From the NCBI RefSeq assembly GCF_016905445.1, contig NZ_JAFEXF010000040.1:1-45073 (forward strand): a DNA stretch of 45,073 nucleotides. Direction: 5' to 3'. Position numbers and translations under genes: made by a program. How positions within the stretch are numbered: the stretch's first letter is position 1; every line of letters starts with the position of its first letter. The stretch is from Streptomyces sp. G44 (GTDB lineage: Bacteria; Actinomycetota; Actinomycetes; Streptomycetales; Streptomycetaceae). The notes beneath the pieces are model-generated. The model made no database searches. It was not told the DNA's origin and worked only from the letters and a program-made list of their open reading frames with translations. This document shows positions 16,923 to 28,398 of this stretch, piece after piece.

Positions 16923-17016
16923 ATCACGTGCATTTCGCGCCGAATCTCGACACCACTTCATGGCCGTCCACGGCACGTAGTCGGTTCCGGGCGGTTGGAC
17001 AGGGAGAAACGAGAAG

Positions 17017-18789
17017 GTGGCAGCACCGAAGAAGGGCCGGAGGCAGAGCGGCCAGGGGAAACCGGGCCGTGCCCTGGCCCTCATCCTGATCGCCATGGTG
17101 GCGCTCACCGGGGGAATGTTCCTCTCCGGGCACACCACCCCGCGGCTGGGCATCGACCTCGCCGGTGGTACGAGCATCACGCTCGGTGCCAAGAGTGAGC
17201 CCGGCAAGCCCAACGCGGTCAACAAGACCAACATGGACACGGCCGTGGGCATCATCGAGCGCCGCGTCAACGGTCTTGGTGTCTCCGAGGCCGAGGTCCA
17301 GACCCAGGGCGACCGCAACATCATCGTCAACATCCCCAAGGGGACGAACCAGAAGCAGGCGCGCGAGCAGGTCGGCACGACCGCGCAGCTCTACTTCCGT
17401 CCGGTGATGACGTTGGCGGCCGGCACGCCCACTCCCGATGCTTCCGGCAGCCCTACGGCCTCCGAATCGCCCAAGGCGACCGACAAGGGCGACAAGGGCA
17501 AGGGCGACAAGGGCGAGGACGGCAAGGACACGGCGTCCGAGCCCGAGGCGACCAAGAGCCCCCAGGGCCGAGCGGTCTCCGACGCCCTGAAGGCCGACCC
17601 GACTCCCTCGCCCAAGGGTTCGGACAAGCCCAAGGACGACGCGTCCCCGGCGCCGAACCCCACGGGGGACGCGGCGACCAAGGCTCTCCAGGAGAAGTTC
17701 ACCGCGCTGGACTGCACCAAGCAGAGCAGCCGCGTCAAGGCGACCGAAGGCGTCAAGCCGAGCGACCCGATGGTGGCCTGCGGCAAGAACAGCGCCGGCC
17801 AGTGGGAGAAGTACATCCTCGGCCCGGCCGAGGTCGAGGGCAAGGACGTCAAGGACGCCAAGGCCGTGCTCGACCCCGAGCGCGGCATCTGGATCGTCAC
17901 GATGGACTTCAGCAAGGAAGGCTCCAAGAAGTTCGCCGCGACCACCGGCAAGCTCATGAAGCAGGCCGAGCCGCAGAACCAGTTCGCGATCGTGCTGGAC
18001 GGGGACGTCGTCTCGGCCCCGCGCGTGAGCTCACAGCTGAGCTCCAACGCCGAGATCAGCGGCGACTTCAACCAGGAGTCGGCCAAGGAACTGGCGAACA
18101 TGCTGTCCTACGGAGCCCTGCCTCTCACCTTCCACGAGGACAGCGTCACGACCGTGACCGCGGCGCTCGGCGGCGAGCAGTTGCACGCCGGTCTGATCGC
18201 CGGTGCCATCGGACTCGCGCTGGTCGTCATCTACCTCGTGGCGTACTACCGCGGCCTGGCCTTCATCGCCCTGCTGAGCCTCGTCGCCTCCGGTGTCCTC
18301 ACGTACACGATCATGACCCTGCTCGGCCCGGCCATCGGCTTCGCGCTGAACCTGCCGGCGGTATGCGGTGCGATCGTCGCGATCGGTATCACCGCGGACT
18401 CGTTCATCGTGTACTTCGAGCGCATAAGGGACGAGATCCGGGAGGGCCGCACGCTGCGCCCCGCCGTCGAGCGGGCCTGGCCGCGTGCCCGGCGCACCAT
18501 CCTGGTCTCCGACTTCGTGTCCTTCCTCGCCGCCGCTGTGCTGTACATCGTCACGGTCGGCAAGGTGCAGGGCTTCGCCTTCACGCTGGGCCTGACCACT
18601 CTGCTCGACGTCGTCGTGGTCTTCTTCTTCACCAAGCCGCTGATGACGATCATGGCCCGGAAGAAGTTCTTCGCGAGTGGCCACAAGTGGTCCGGGATCG
18701 ACCCGACGCGGCTCGGCGTCAAGCCTCCGCTGCGCGGCACCCGCCGCACCCCTGGTTCCGCCGGCACCGTAGACCCGAAGGAGGCGTGA
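17017..18789 (+). CDS. secD: Protein translocase subunit SecD
   Basis: RND-like membrane protein of 590 residues which, with SecF, uses the proton gradient to complete Sec export. A first membrane helix (about 19-38) is followed by the conserved GIDLAGGTSI motif, the periplasmic P1 domain, and after about residue 390 a five-helix membrane block with the family segments GALPLTFHEDSV, GAIVAIGITADSFIVYFERI and DFVSFLAAAVLYIVT. Residues about 135-215 are a low-complexity insertion rich in Lys, Asp, Pro, Ser and Thr that splits the periplasmic domain. The start is a GTG behind GAGAAG. The stop is one base from the secF ATG. Confidence 0.96.
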   Translation: MAAPKKGRRQSGQGKPGRALALILIAMVALTGGMFLSGHTTPRLGIDLAGGTSITLGAKSEPGKPNAVNKTNMDTAVGIIERRVNGLGVSEAEVQTQGDRNIIVNIPKGTNQKQAREQVGTTAQLYFRPVMTLAAGTPTPDASGSPTASESPKATDKGDKGKGDKGEDGKDTASEPEATKSPQGRAVSDALKADPTPSPKGSDKPKDDASPAPNPTGDAATKALQEKFTALDCTKQSSRVKATEGVKPSDPMVACGKNSAGQWEKYILGPAEVEGKDVKDAKAVLDPERGIWIVTMDFSKEGSKKFAATTGKLMKQAEPQNQFAIVLDGDVVSAPRVSSQLSSNAEISGDFNQESAKELANMLSYGALPLTFHEDSVTTVTAALGGEQLHAGLIAGAIGLALVVIYLVAYYRGLAFIALLSLVASGVLTYTIMTLLGPAIGFALNLPAVCGAIVAIGITADSFIVYFERIRDEIREGRTLRPAVERAWPRARRTILVSDFVSFLAAAVLYIVTVGKVQGFAFTLGLTTLLDVVVVFFFTKPLMTIMARKKFFASGHKWSGIDPTRLGVKPPLRGTRRTPGSAGTVDPKEA

Positions 18790-18790
18790 G

Positions 18791-19915
18791 ATGTCGAAGC
18801 TCGGCAACCTCGGCGCCCAGCTCTTCCACGGCGAAGTCGGCTACGACTTCATCGGCAAGCGGAAGATCTGGTACGGCGTCTCTGTCCTGATCACCATCAC
18901 GGCGATCGTCGCCCTGGCCGTCCAAGGCCTCAACATGGGCATCGAGTTCAAGGGCGGCGCGGTCTTCACCACACCGAAGACCACCGCCTCGGTCGAACAG
19001 GCCCAGGAGTCGGCGGAGAAGACCTCCGGACACCAGGCCATCGTCCAGAAGCTCGGCAACGACACGATGCGCGTCCAGATCTCGGGCGTGGACACGGCGA
19101 AGTCCGACCAGATCAAGGAAGACCTCGCCAAGGACCTCGGCGTCCCGGCCAAGGACATCAACGCGGACCTGGTCGGCCCGAGCTGGGGTGAGCAGATCGC
19201 CAACAAGGCGTGGACCGGCCTCGGTGTCTTCCTCGTCCTGTGCGTGCTCTACCTGGCGATCGCCTTCGAGTGGCGGATGGCTGCCGCCGCGCTGGTCGCG
19301 CTGATCCACGACATCACCATCACGGTCGGCATCTACTCCCTGGTCGGCTTCGAGGTCACCCCCGGCACCGTGATCGGTCTGCTGACGATCCTCGGCTACT
19401 CGCTCTACGACACGGTCGTCGTCTTCGACTCGCTCAAGGAACAGGGCAAGGACGCCGCCAAGCAGACGAAGTTCACCTACAGCGAGATCGCCAACCGGTC
19501 GATCAACAGCACCCTGGTGCGCTCCATCAACACCACCGTGGTCGCGCTCCTTCCGGTGGCGGGTCTCCTCTTCATCGGTGGCGGTGCGCTCGGCGCGGGC
19601 ATGCTGAACGACATCTCGCTGTCGCTCTTCGTGGGCCTCGCGGCCGGCGCGTACTCCTCGATCTTCATCGCCACTCCGCTGGTCGCCGACCTCAAGGAGC
19701 GTGAGCCGGCGATGAAGGCCCTGAAGAAGCGGGTGCTCGCCAAGCGCGCGGCCGCCGCGGCCAAGGGGGAGTCGCTGGAGACCGAGGAAACCCTGGCTGA
19801 CGACGGCGACGAGCCGCAGGACGTCCCGGCGGCTGCCGGAGTGGTCGGCAGCCAGCGTCGTACGCAGCAGCCCCGGAACCGCGGCCGTGGCCGCCCGACG
19901 GGGAAGCGCCGCTGA
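18791..19915 (+). CDS. secF: Protein translocase subunit SecF
   Basis: Partner of SecD, 374 residues. A first membrane helix (ISVLITITAIVALAVQGL-like region, residues about 26-45) precedes the conserved GIEFKGGAVF motif. A short extracytoplasmic domain is followed by five membrane helices with AIAFEWRMAAAALVALIHD, GLLTILGYSLYDTVVVFD and the NRSINSTLVRSINTTVVALL signature. The C-terminal 60 residues are a charged cytoplasmic tail ending in Arg/Gly/Gln-rich sequence (RTQQPRNRGRGRPTGKRR). It is followed by one of the strongest terminators in the window. Confidence 0.96.
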   Translation: MSKLGNLGAQLFHGEVGYDFIGKRKIWYGVSVLITITAIVALAVQGLNMGIEFKGGAVFTTPKTTASVEQAQESAEKTSGHQAIVQKLGNDTMRVQISGVDTAKSDQIKEDLAKDLGVPAKDINADLVGPSWGEQIANKAWTGLGVFLVLCVLYLAIAFEWRMAAAALVALIHDITITVGIYSLVGFEVTPGTVIGLLTILGYSLYDTVVVFDSLKEQGKDAAKQTKFTYSEIANRSINSTLVRSINTTVVALLPVAGLLFIGGGALGAGMLNDISLSLFVGLAAGAYSSIFIATPLVADLKEREPAMKALKKRVLAKRAAAAAKGESLETEETLADDGDEPQDVPAAAGVVGSQRRTQQPRNRGRGRPTGKRR

Positions 19916-19943
19916 CCCGGGCGGAATCAGCCGGACAGAACAT

Positions 19944-19995
19944 GACAAGCGATCGGGCCCCGCTCCTGCACAGGAGCGGGGCCCGATCGCTTGTC
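19944..19995. terminator. Bidirectional terminator between secF and secreted-protein gene
   Basis: A perfect inverted repeat of 25 bp per arm (19944-19968 and 19971-19995; inner sequence CCCGCTCCTG/CAGGAGCGGG) has only two bases between arms, so the real loop must open a few pairs. It lies between convergent genes and can terminate both. Confidence 0.85.
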
Positions 19996-20017
19996 TCGGC
20001 TCAGGAGCTGATGAGGG

Positions 20018-20449
20018 TTACTGCCACTTGAGGAGCGAGAAGCCCTTGATCTTGATCTCAGGGTGTGCCGCGACGTTTCCCCAGGGCACGTTCTTGATGA
20101 ACCCGCTCTTGCCGCAGCCCGCGTTGTACCACTTCGCCACGTAGTTCTTCTTCGTCTTGCTCCACTTGAAGCCCTTGACCTTGATGCAGGGCGTGCCGCG
20201 CTCGGCCGCCCAGCGGTAGCGGACCTTCATGCCCTTGTGGCCCCACGTCGAGCACGGGTCCTTCGACTTGGTCCAGCGACCGGCGATTCCGCCCGCGTTC
20301 TGCCAGCCGTTGCAGCTGATCTTGGTCGTGACCGACTCGCTCTTGGGGGTCCCCGCGGTGGCGGCGCCCGCGGGAGACGCCGCCGTGGCGAGGGCGGCCA
20401 TGGCCACGAGGGGGACGGCCCCAGTGGCGATCTTGCGAGAAATGTGCAC
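20018..20449 (-). CDS. Small secreted Trp-rich basic protein, four cysteines
   Basis: Encodes 143 residues from a GTG preceded by GGAGGA. A Sec signal peptide is clear: KIATGAVPLVAMAALATA followed by a cleavage site near A29 (PAGA-A). The mature part of about 114 residues has four cysteines (46, 66, 88, 112), suggesting two disulfides, eight tryptophans, and many lysines, with a recurring aromatic-basic pattern (RWTKSKD, RYRWAAERG, FKWSKTKKNY, AKWYN). I recognise no family. The strong basic charge and tryptophans suggest binding to a cell-wall polymer or membrane, which is inference. It lies alone between secF (convergent) and apt (divergent). Confidence 0.88.
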   Translation of the reverse strand: MHISRKIATGAVPLVAMAALATAASPAGAATAGTPKSESVTTKISCNGWQNAGGIAGRWTKSKDPCSTWGHKGMKVRYRWAAERGTPCIKVKGFKWSKTKKNYVAKWYNAGCGKSGFIKNVPWGNVAAHPEIKIKGFSLLKWQ

Positions 20450-20464
20450 TGTTCCTCCGTTTTG

Positions 20465-20480
20465 GCCCTCGAAAGAGGGC
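20465..20480 (-). promoter_or_regulatory. Leader hairpin of secreted-protein mRNA
   Basis: GCCCTC and GAGGGC form a perfect 6-bp stem with a 4-base loop, located 15 bases upstream of the start codon and just before the GGAGGA site. It may stabilise the leader or modulate ribosome access. Confidence 0.4.
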
Positions 20481-20659
20481 GGTCGCAAATGATCTTGCCA
20501 CGGAGTCGCCTCACGGCCCCAATCACTTGAGCAAAGCCTGAGATTTGCTGGTCGACAGCACCGGTGGTCAGCTCCGGTCAACCGCGGCATCCGGTTGTTG
20601 CTAGAGTGATTCGCCGCCCCGACCGGGCGTTCGATCATCATCAGCAGTGAGGTGGGCAG

Positions 20660-21199
20660 ATGACCCCCGCGCAGGAGCTTCTGCTCAGCCGCATCCGAGA
20701 CGTCCCCGACTATCCGAAGCCCGGAGTGGTGTTCAAGGACATCACCCCGCTTCTGGCGGACCCGGTCGCCTTCGGGGCGCTCACCGGGGTGCTCGCCGAT
20801 CTCAGCGTGCGGTTCGGGGCCACGAAGATCGTCGGCCTGGAGGCCCGGGGCTTCATCCTCGGCGCCCCCGTCGCGGTCCGCGCCGGGCTCGGCTTCATTC
20901 CCGTACGCAAGGCGGGCAAGCTCCCCGGAGCCACGCTCAAGCAGAGCTACGACCTGGAGTACGGCAGCGCCGAGATCGAGGTGCACGCCGAGGACCTGGC
21001 CCCGGGCGACCGCGTCATGGTCATCGACGACGTCCTGGCGACCGGCGGCACCGCCGCCGCCTCGCTGGAGCTGATCCGGCGCTCGGGCGCGCAGGTGGCC
21101 GGTGTCGCGGTCCTCATGGAGCTGGGCTTCCTGGAGGGCCGGCGCAAGCTGGCCCAGGCTCTGGACGGGGCGCCGCTGGAGGCGCTCATCACCATCTGA
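20660..21199 (+). CDS. apt: Adenine phosphoribosyltransferase
   Basis: Purine-salvage enzyme of 179 residues making AMP from adenine and PRPP in the cytoplasm. The PRPP-binding motif is [17 protein letters not shown], and the N-terminal segment [20 protein letters not shown] and [14 protein letters not shown] are family hallmarks. The ATG has a GAGGTGGG ribosome-binding site. It is the usual upstream neighbour of relA, but relA has its own sigma-R promoter inside the 184-base gap. In the 210 bases upstream I see a possible -10 (TAGAGT, 20602-20607) and a small dyad (AGCAAA/TTTGCT, 20530-20549), neither convincing. Confidence 0.95.
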   Translation: MTPAQELLLSRIRDVPDYPKPGVVFKDITPLLADPVAFGALTGVLADLSVRFGATKIVGLEARGFILGAPVAVRAGLGFIPVRKAGKLPGATLKQSYDLEYGSAEIEVHAEDLAPGDRVMVIDDVLATGGTAAASLELIRRSGAQVAGVAVLMELGFLEGRRKLAQALDGAPLEALITI

Positions 21200-21244
21200 G
21201 CCGACACGCGCGGCGCAGGCCCGGCCGGTCGTCGGACGCTCGGC

Positions 21245-21271
21245 GGGAATCGACGTTCCGTCCCGCGCGTT
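21245..21271 (+). promoter_or_regulatory. Sigma-R (disulfide stress) promoter of relA
   Basis: GGGAAT (21245-21250), exactly 18 bases, then GTT (21269-21271) is a full match to the Streptomyces sigma-R consensus GGGAAT-N18-GTT. It lies in the apt-relA gap about 110 bases before the relA start. From memory, relA is a member of the S. coelicolor sigma-R regulon, which agrees. Confidence 0.85.
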
Positions 21272-21383
21272 TCTCCTGTACAGCGGTGTCCCACCGGCCG
21301 CAGACGAGCGGAAGCCCCAGGATCGATACCATGGGTACTTCGGGGCCTGTCCGGGGGACCCCGATCGCGCACAGGGAGCGCTC

Positions 21384-23924
<2,541 letters not shown>

Positions 23925-23933
23925 CTCCAGTCA

Positions 23934-23981
23934 CACATGGGTCCGCCCCCGGCGCAGCAGCGCCGGGGGCGGACCCATGTG
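23934..23981. terminator. Bidirectional terminator after relA
   Basis: A perfect 22-bp stem (23934-23955 and 23960-23981; inner GCCCCCGGCGC/GCGCCGGGGGC) closes on the loop AGCA. It lies ten bases after the relA stop and 13 bases before the convergent DUF349 stop, serving both. Confidence 0.88.
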
Positions 23982-23993
23982 CCGTCAAGGCTG

Positions 23994-25226
23994 TCAGCCG
24001 CCGAACTCGTGCAGCCCCTTCAGGGCCTGGTCGAGCAGCGCCTGACGGCCGTCCAGCTCCTTCTGGAGCTTGTCGGCCTTGGCGTTGTTGCCCGCGGCGC
24101 GCGCCGTCTCGATCTGGCCCCGCAGCTTGTCCACGGCCGCCTGGAGCTGGCCGGTGAGACCCTCGGCACGCGCGCGTGCCTCCGGGTTCGTGCGGCGCCA
24201 CTCGGCTTCCTCGGACTCCTGGAGCGCCCGCTCCACGGCCTGCATACGACCCTCGACCTTGGGCCGGGCGTCGCGCGGGACGTGGCCGATGGCCTCCCAG
24301 CGTTCGTTGATCGCGCGGAACGCGGCGCGGGCCGCCTTCAGGTCCGTCACCGGGACGAGCTTCTCGGCCTCCTCGGCCAGCTCCTCCTTGAGCTTCAGGT
24401 TCTCCGACTGCTCGGCGTCCCGCTCGGCGAAGACCGCGCTGCGCGCCGCGAAGAACACGTCCTGGGCGCCGCGGAAGCGGTTCCACAGGTCGTCCTCGTG
24501 CTCGCGCTGGGCGCGGCCCGCGGCCTTCCAGTCGGTCATCAGCTCGCGGTACCGCGCGGCCGTCGGACCCCAGTCCGTCGAGCTCGACAGCGCCTCGGCC
24601 TCGGCGACCAGCTTCTCCTTGGCCTTGCGGGCCTCCTCGCGCTGCGCGTCGAGCGACGCGAAGTGCGCCTTGCGGCGCTTGGAGAACGCCGAGCGGGCGT
24701 GCGAGAAGCGGTGCCACAGCTCGTCGTCCGACTTGCGGTCGAGCCGCGGCAGCCCCTTCCAGGTGTCCACCAGGGCCCGCAGCCGCTCACCGGCCGACCG
24801 CCACTGCTCGCTCCGGGCCAGCTCCTCGGCCTCGACGACCAGGGCCTCCTTGGCGTGCCGCGCCTCGTCGGACTGCTTGGCCTTCTGGGCCTTGCGCTCC
24901 TCACGGCGGGCCTCGACGGTCTCCACCAGCTTGTCGAGCCGCTTGCTCAGGGCGTCCAGATCGCCGACCGCGTGCGCCTCGTCGACCTGCTGGCGCAGAT
25001 GGTCGATGGCGGTCATCGCGTCCTTGGCCGACAGGTCGGTCGTCTTCACCCGGCGCTCGAGAAGTCCGATCTCGACGACCAGACCGTCGTACTTGCGCTC
25101 GAAGTAGGCGAGGGCCTCGTCAGGAGATCCTGCCTGCCACGAACCGACCACTCGCTCGCCGCCGTCGGCCGTACGCACGTACACGGTCCCCGTCTCGTCG
25201 ACGCGGCCCCACGGGTCGCTGCTCAC
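23994..25226 (-). CDS. DUF349-repeat protein
   Basis: Encodes 410 residues from a GTG behind GGAGGAGG. A short N-terminal beta domain (WGRVDETGTVYVRTADGGERVVGSW) is followed by a predicted coiled coil (about 40-130) and several helical repeats of roughly 70-75 residues, each containing Trp and an Arg-Phe or Arg-Arg pair (WKGLPRLDRKSDDELWHRFS, WKAAGRAQREHEDDLWNRFR, WEAIGHVPRDARPKVEGRMQ), the DUF349 pattern. The composition is strongly charged and cytoplasmic, with no membrane segment. The function of the family is not settled. It is convergent with relA and has its own promoter. Confidence 0.92.
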   Translation of the reverse strand: MSSDPWGRVDETGTVYVRTADGGERVVGSWQAGSPDEALAYFERKYDGLVVEIGLLERRVKTTDLSAKDAMTAIDHLRQQVDEAHAVGDLDALSKRLDKLVETVEARREERKAQKAKQSDEARHAKEALVVEAEELARSEQWRSAGERLRALVDTWKGLPRLDRKSDDELWHRFSHARSAFSKRRKAHFASLDAQREEARKAKEKLVAEAEALSSSTDWGPTAARYRELMTDWKAAGRAQREHEDDLWNRFRGAQDVFFAARSAVFAERDAEQSENLKLKEELAEEAEKLVPVTDLKAARAAFRAINERWEAIGHVPRDARPKVEGRMQAVERALQESEEAEWRRTNPEARARAEGLTGQLQAAVDKLRGQIETARAAGNNAKADKLQKELDGRQALLDQALKGLHEFGG

Positions 25227-25297
25227 AGCGCCTCCTCCACATGATGCCTGCGCAGGGCCGTCGGGCCCCCGGCATCGTCCACAGTTTCGTCACCGCC

Positions 25298-25326
25298 AAC
25301 ATAGGCGACCGCGGGGCGGCTGTCCG
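25298..25326 (-). promoter_or_regulatory. Promoter of DUF349 gene
   Basis: On the minus strand, CGGACA (25326-25321), 17 bases, TATGTT (25303-25298) matches the vegetative pattern at both hexamers (four of six each). It would give a leader of about 65 bases before the GTG at 25226. Confidence 0.5.
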
Positions 25327-25358
25327 CATCCCGCACGACCGAAGTTTGCCCGGCGGAC

Positions 25359-26183
25359 TCAGGATTTGGTGACGGTCGCCTTGTCGATGACGACGGTCGC
25401 GTTCGGGGCGCCGTCGCCCTGCCCGGAGCTCTCCCCGGCGGCGGCGATCTTCTTCAGCACCTTCATCCCGGAATCGGAAATGGTCCCGAACGGTGTGTAG
25501 TCGGGCGGGAGCTGACTGTCCTGGTAGACGAGGAAGAACTGGCTGCCGCCGGTGTCGCGGCCCTTCTTCTCCCGGGCGTTGTACTGGTTCGCCATGGCGA
25601 CCGTGCCGGCCGGATAGACGTTCCCCTTCAGGCGCTTGTCCTTGAGGTTCTCGTCCGGGATGGAGTAGCCGGGGCCGCCCCTGCCGGTGCCCTTCGGGTC
25701 GCCGCACTGCAAGACGTAGATGCCGCCGGTGGTGAGGCGGTGGCACTTGGTGTGGTCCAGGTAGCCCTTGTTCACCAGGAACTCGAACGAGTTGACCGTG
25801 TGCGGGGCCTTCGCCGCGTCGAGGTCGAGGCTGATGTCACCGCACGTCGTCTTCAGGTCCATCGTGTAGTCGGCGGACCTGTCGACCGTGAGCGCCGGCT
25901 CCTTCTTGAAGCTCAGCGGCTTCACCTTGCCGGGAGCCGCCCTCGCGCACGGGTCCTTCGGCGTCCTGGTGGGCTGCGCGGCCGCGTCGTCCTTCGTCGC
26001 GCCGTCGCCGTCGAAGGCGCCCGCCGCGTACGACACGGCGCCGCCCGCCACCGCCACCGCGAGCGCCCCCGCGATCACGCCGTTGCGCAGGCGCGCCCTG
26101 CGCCGCGCGGCCTCCCGCCGCTGCTGCTGACGCTCGAACTTCTCCCGGGCGAGCTGCCGCCGCCGCTGATCGTTGCTGACCAC
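25359..26183 (-). CDS. Membrane-anchored cyclophilin-type peptidyl-prolyl isomerase
   Basis: Encodes 274 residues from a GTG preceded by GGAGAG. A highly basic, Gln/Arg-rich cytoplasmic N terminus (residues 5-34) precedes one membrane helix (about 35-54, GVIAGALAVAVAGGAVSYAA) and a Pro/Asp linker, then an extracytoplasmic cyclophilin domain. Family segments are FEFLVNKGYLDHTKCHRL, VLQCGDPKGTGRGGPGY, GTVAMANQYNAREKKGRDTG, GSQFFLVYQDSQLP and YTPFGTI. The Trp of classical cyclophilins is not at the usual position. It is likely to assist folding of exported proteins. It is divergent from the MBL gene at 26384. Confidence 0.92.
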   Translation of the reverse strand: MVSNDQRRRQLAREKFERQQQRREAARRRARLRNGVIAGALAVAVAGGAVSYAAGAFDGDGATKDDAAAQPTRTPKDPCARAAPGKVKPLSFKKEPALTVDRSADYTMDLKTTCGDISLDLDAAKAPHTVNSFEFLVNKGYLDHTKCHRLTTGGIYVLQCGDPKGTGRGGPGYSIPDENLKDKRLKGNVYPAGTVAMANQYNAREKKGRDTGGSQFFLVYQDSQLPPDYTPFGTISDSGMKVLKKIAAAGESSGQGDGAPNATVVIDKATVTKS

Positions 26184-26283
26184 CGGGTTCTCTCCCCTTT
26201 TCCGGTTCTCCGGTCTCCCGGTCCCCAAGAGCGCGGCCGCCCTTTCGCGGGACCGCCTGAATGTGCCCCGTACCGTATATGGG

Positions 26284-26314
26284 TTACCTGTGGGATCGGC
26301 AGCGCCGGTAGGCT
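26284..26314 (+). promoter_or_regulatory. Possible promoter of MBL-hisS
   Basis: TTACCT (26284-26289), 19 bases, TAGGCT (26309-26314). The -10 is a common Streptomyces form; the -35 and spacing are weak. Confidence 0.3.
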
Positions 26315-26383
26315 CTGATCTGCCGCATTCTCCCGTTCCGGGGGCTGCGGCCCCTCCCGCCGGACGACGAATGAAGGACGATC

Positions 26384-27097
26384 GTGCTCATTGCCGGGTT
26401 CCCCGCCGGGGCCTGGGGCACCAACTGCTACCTGGTCGCCCCCGCCGCAGGCGAGGAGTGCGTGATCATCGACCCGGGCCATCAGGCCGCCCAGGGAGTC
26501 GAGGACGCACTCAAGAAGCATCGGCTCAAGCCCGTCGCCGTCATCCTCACCCACGGCCACATCGACCACGTCGCCTCCGTCGTCCCGGTGTGCGGAGCGC
26601 ACGACGTGCCCGCGTGGATCCACCCGGCCGACCGGTACATGATGAGCGACCCCGAGAAGGCGCTCGGCCGCTCCATCGGGATGCCGCTCATGGGCGAGCT
26701 GACCGTGGGGGAGCCGGACGACATGCGGGAGCTGGCCGACGGCGCCGGGCTGAAGCTGGCGGGCCTCGACTTCTCCGTCGCGCACGCGCCGGGCCATACG
26801 AAGGGGTCGGTGACCTTCCGGATGCCCGAGACGGCCGAGATCCCCTCGGTCTTCTTCTCGGGCGATCTGCTCTTCGCCGGCTCCATCGGACGCACCGACC
26901 TGCCCGGCGGCAGCCACACCGAGATCCTCCAGTCGCTGGCCCGCGTGTGCCTGCCGCTCGACGACTCCACCGTGGTGCTGTCCGGCCACGGCCCCCAGAC
27001 ATCCATCGGCCAGGAGCGCGCCACCAACCCGTACTTGCGGCAGGTGGCCTCCGGCCTGGGCGCGGACCCCACGTCCGCCCCGCGACGAGGAATGTGA
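26384..27097 (+). CDS. Metallo-beta-lactamase-fold hydrolase, glyoxalase II-like
   Basis: Encodes 237 residues from a GTG behind AAGGA. The metal-binding H-x-H-x-D-H motif is [10 protein letters not shown], a further metal His is in [10 protein letters not shown], the bridging Asp in [15 protein letters not shown] and a late His in [14 protein letters not shown]. This is the hydroxyacylglutathione hydrolase-like branch. In an actinobacterium without glutathione the thioester substrate is probably different (for example mycothiol-linked), or the role is unrelated; this is inference. It lies 13 bases upstream of hisS in one transcriptional unit. Confidence 0.92.
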   Translation: MLIAGFPAGAWGTNCYLVAPAAGEECVIIDPGHQAAQGVEDALKKHRLKPVAVILTHGHIDHVASVVPVCGAHDVPAWIHPADRYMMSDPEKALGRSIGMPLMGELTVGEPDDMRELADGAGLKLAGLDFSVAHAPGHTKGSVTFRMPETAEIPSVFFSGDLLFAGSIGRTDLPGGSHTEILQSLARVCLPLDDSTVVLSGHGPQTSIGQERATNPYLRQVASGLGADPTSAPRRGM

Positions 27098-27110
27098 CGA
27101 GAGAAATTCC

Positions 27111-28373
27111 GTGAGCACCTTCAAGGCCCCCAAGGGCACCTACGACCTGCTGCCGCCCGACTCCGCGAAGTTCCTCGCGGTGCGCGAGGCGATCGCGGCC
27201 CCGCTGCGCAACTCCGGCTACGGCTACATCGAGACGCCCGGGTTCGAAGCCGTCGAGCTGTTCGCGCGCGGGGTCGGCGAGTCCACCGACATCGTCACCA
27301 AGGAGATGTACGCCTTCACCACCAAGGGCGGCGACCAGCTCGCGCTGCGCCCCGAAGGCACCGCGTCCGTGCTCCGCGCGGCCCTGGAGGGCAACCTCCA
27401 CAAGGCGGGCAACCTCCCGGTCAAGCTCTGGTACTCCGGCTCCTACTACCGCTACGAGCGCCCCCAGAAGGGCCGCTACCGGCACTTCTCGCAGGTGGGC
27501 GCCGAGGCGATCGGCGTCGAGGACCCGGCGGTCGACGCCGAGCTCATCATCCTGGCCGACCAGGCCTACCGCACCCTCGGACTGCGGAACTTCCGCATCC
27601 TGCTCAACTCGCTGGGCGACAAGGAGTGCCGCCCCGTCTACCGCGCCGCGCTCCAGGACTTCCTGCGCGGCCTGGACCTGGACGAGGAGACACGTCGACG
27701 TATCGACATCAACCCGCTCCGCGTCCTGGACGACAAGCGCGCCGAGGTCCAGAAGCAGCTGGTGGGCGCGCCCTCGCTGCGCGACCACCTGTGCGACGCG
27801 TGCAAGGCGTACCACGAGGAGGTCCGTGAGCTGATCACGGCGGCCGGCGTCGCCTTCGAGGACGACGAGAAGCTGGTCCGCGGCCTGGACTACTACACCC
27901 GTACCACCTTCGAGTTCGTCCACGACGGCCTCGGCTCGCAGTCCGCGGTCGGCGGCGGCGGGCGCTACGACGGCCTGTCCGAGATGATCGGCGGCCCCTC
28001 GCTGCCCTCGGTCGGCTGGGCGCTCGGCGTGGACCGCACGGTGCTCGCCCTGGAGGCGGAGGGCGTCGAGCTGGAACTGCCCTCGTCCACCAGCGTCTTC
28101 GCGGTCCCGCTCGGCGACGAGGCGCGCCGCGTGCTCTTCGCCAAGGTGACGGAGCTGCGCAAGGCCGGGGTGGCGGCGGACTTCTCGTACGGCGGGAAGG
28201 GCCTCAAGGGCGCGATGAAGAACGCCAACCGCAGCGGCGCGCGGTTCACCGTCGTCGCCGGTGAGCGGGACCTCGCCGAGGGCGTCGTCCAGCTCAAGGA
28301 CATGGAGTCCGGCGAGCAGGAGGCGGTCGCGACGGACGAGATCGTCGCCGTCCTGAAGGACAGGCTCGCGTAG
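27111..28373 (+). CDS. hisS: Histidyl-tRNA synthetase
   Basis: Class II synthetase of 420 residues charging tRNA-His. The N terminus [18 protein letters not shown] is typical, motif 2 includes [12 protein letters not shown] and [16 protein letters not shown], the His-specific loops are [15 protein letters not shown] and [12 protein letters not shown], and motif 3 lies in [16 protein letters not shown]. The C-terminal anticodon-binding domain ([17 protein letters not shown] and [21 protein letters not shown]) is complete. The GTG start has only a weak purine-rich site, so translation may depend on the upstream MBL gene 13 bases away. Confidence 0.97.
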   Translation: MSTFKAPKGTYDLLPPDSAKFLAVREAIAAPLRNSGYGYIETPGFEAVELFARGVGESTDIVTKEMYAFTTKGGDQLALRPEGTASVLRAALEGNLHKAGNLPVKLWYSGSYYRYERPQKGRYRHFSQVGAEAIGVEDPAVDAELIILADQAYRTLGLRNFRILLNSLGDKECRPVYRAALQDFLRGLDLDEETRRRIDINPLRVLDDKRAEVQKQLVGAPSLRDHLCDACKAYHEEVRELITAAGVAFEDDEKLVRGLDYYTRTTFEFVHDGLGSQSAVGGGGRYDGLSEMIGGPSLPSVGWALGVDRTVLALEAEGVELELPSSTSVFAVPLGDEARRVLFAKVTELRKAGVAADFSYGGKGLKGAMKNANRSGARFTVVAGERDLAEGVVQLKDMESGEQEAVATDEIVAVLKDRLA

Positions 28374-28398
28374 ACCGGGCTCCTCGCAGCTCCTCGGG

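Noticed and set aside
19944..19995. The 25-bp perfect palindrome as a transposon end or attachment site
   Set aside because: It has no second copy, no flanking duplication and no recombinase gene; its place between convergent genes fits a bidirectional terminator.
27240..27252. GGTTCGAAG as a tRNA T-arm
   Set aside because: It is within hisS coding sequence with no acceptor or anticodon arms around it; no tRNA was found in the window.
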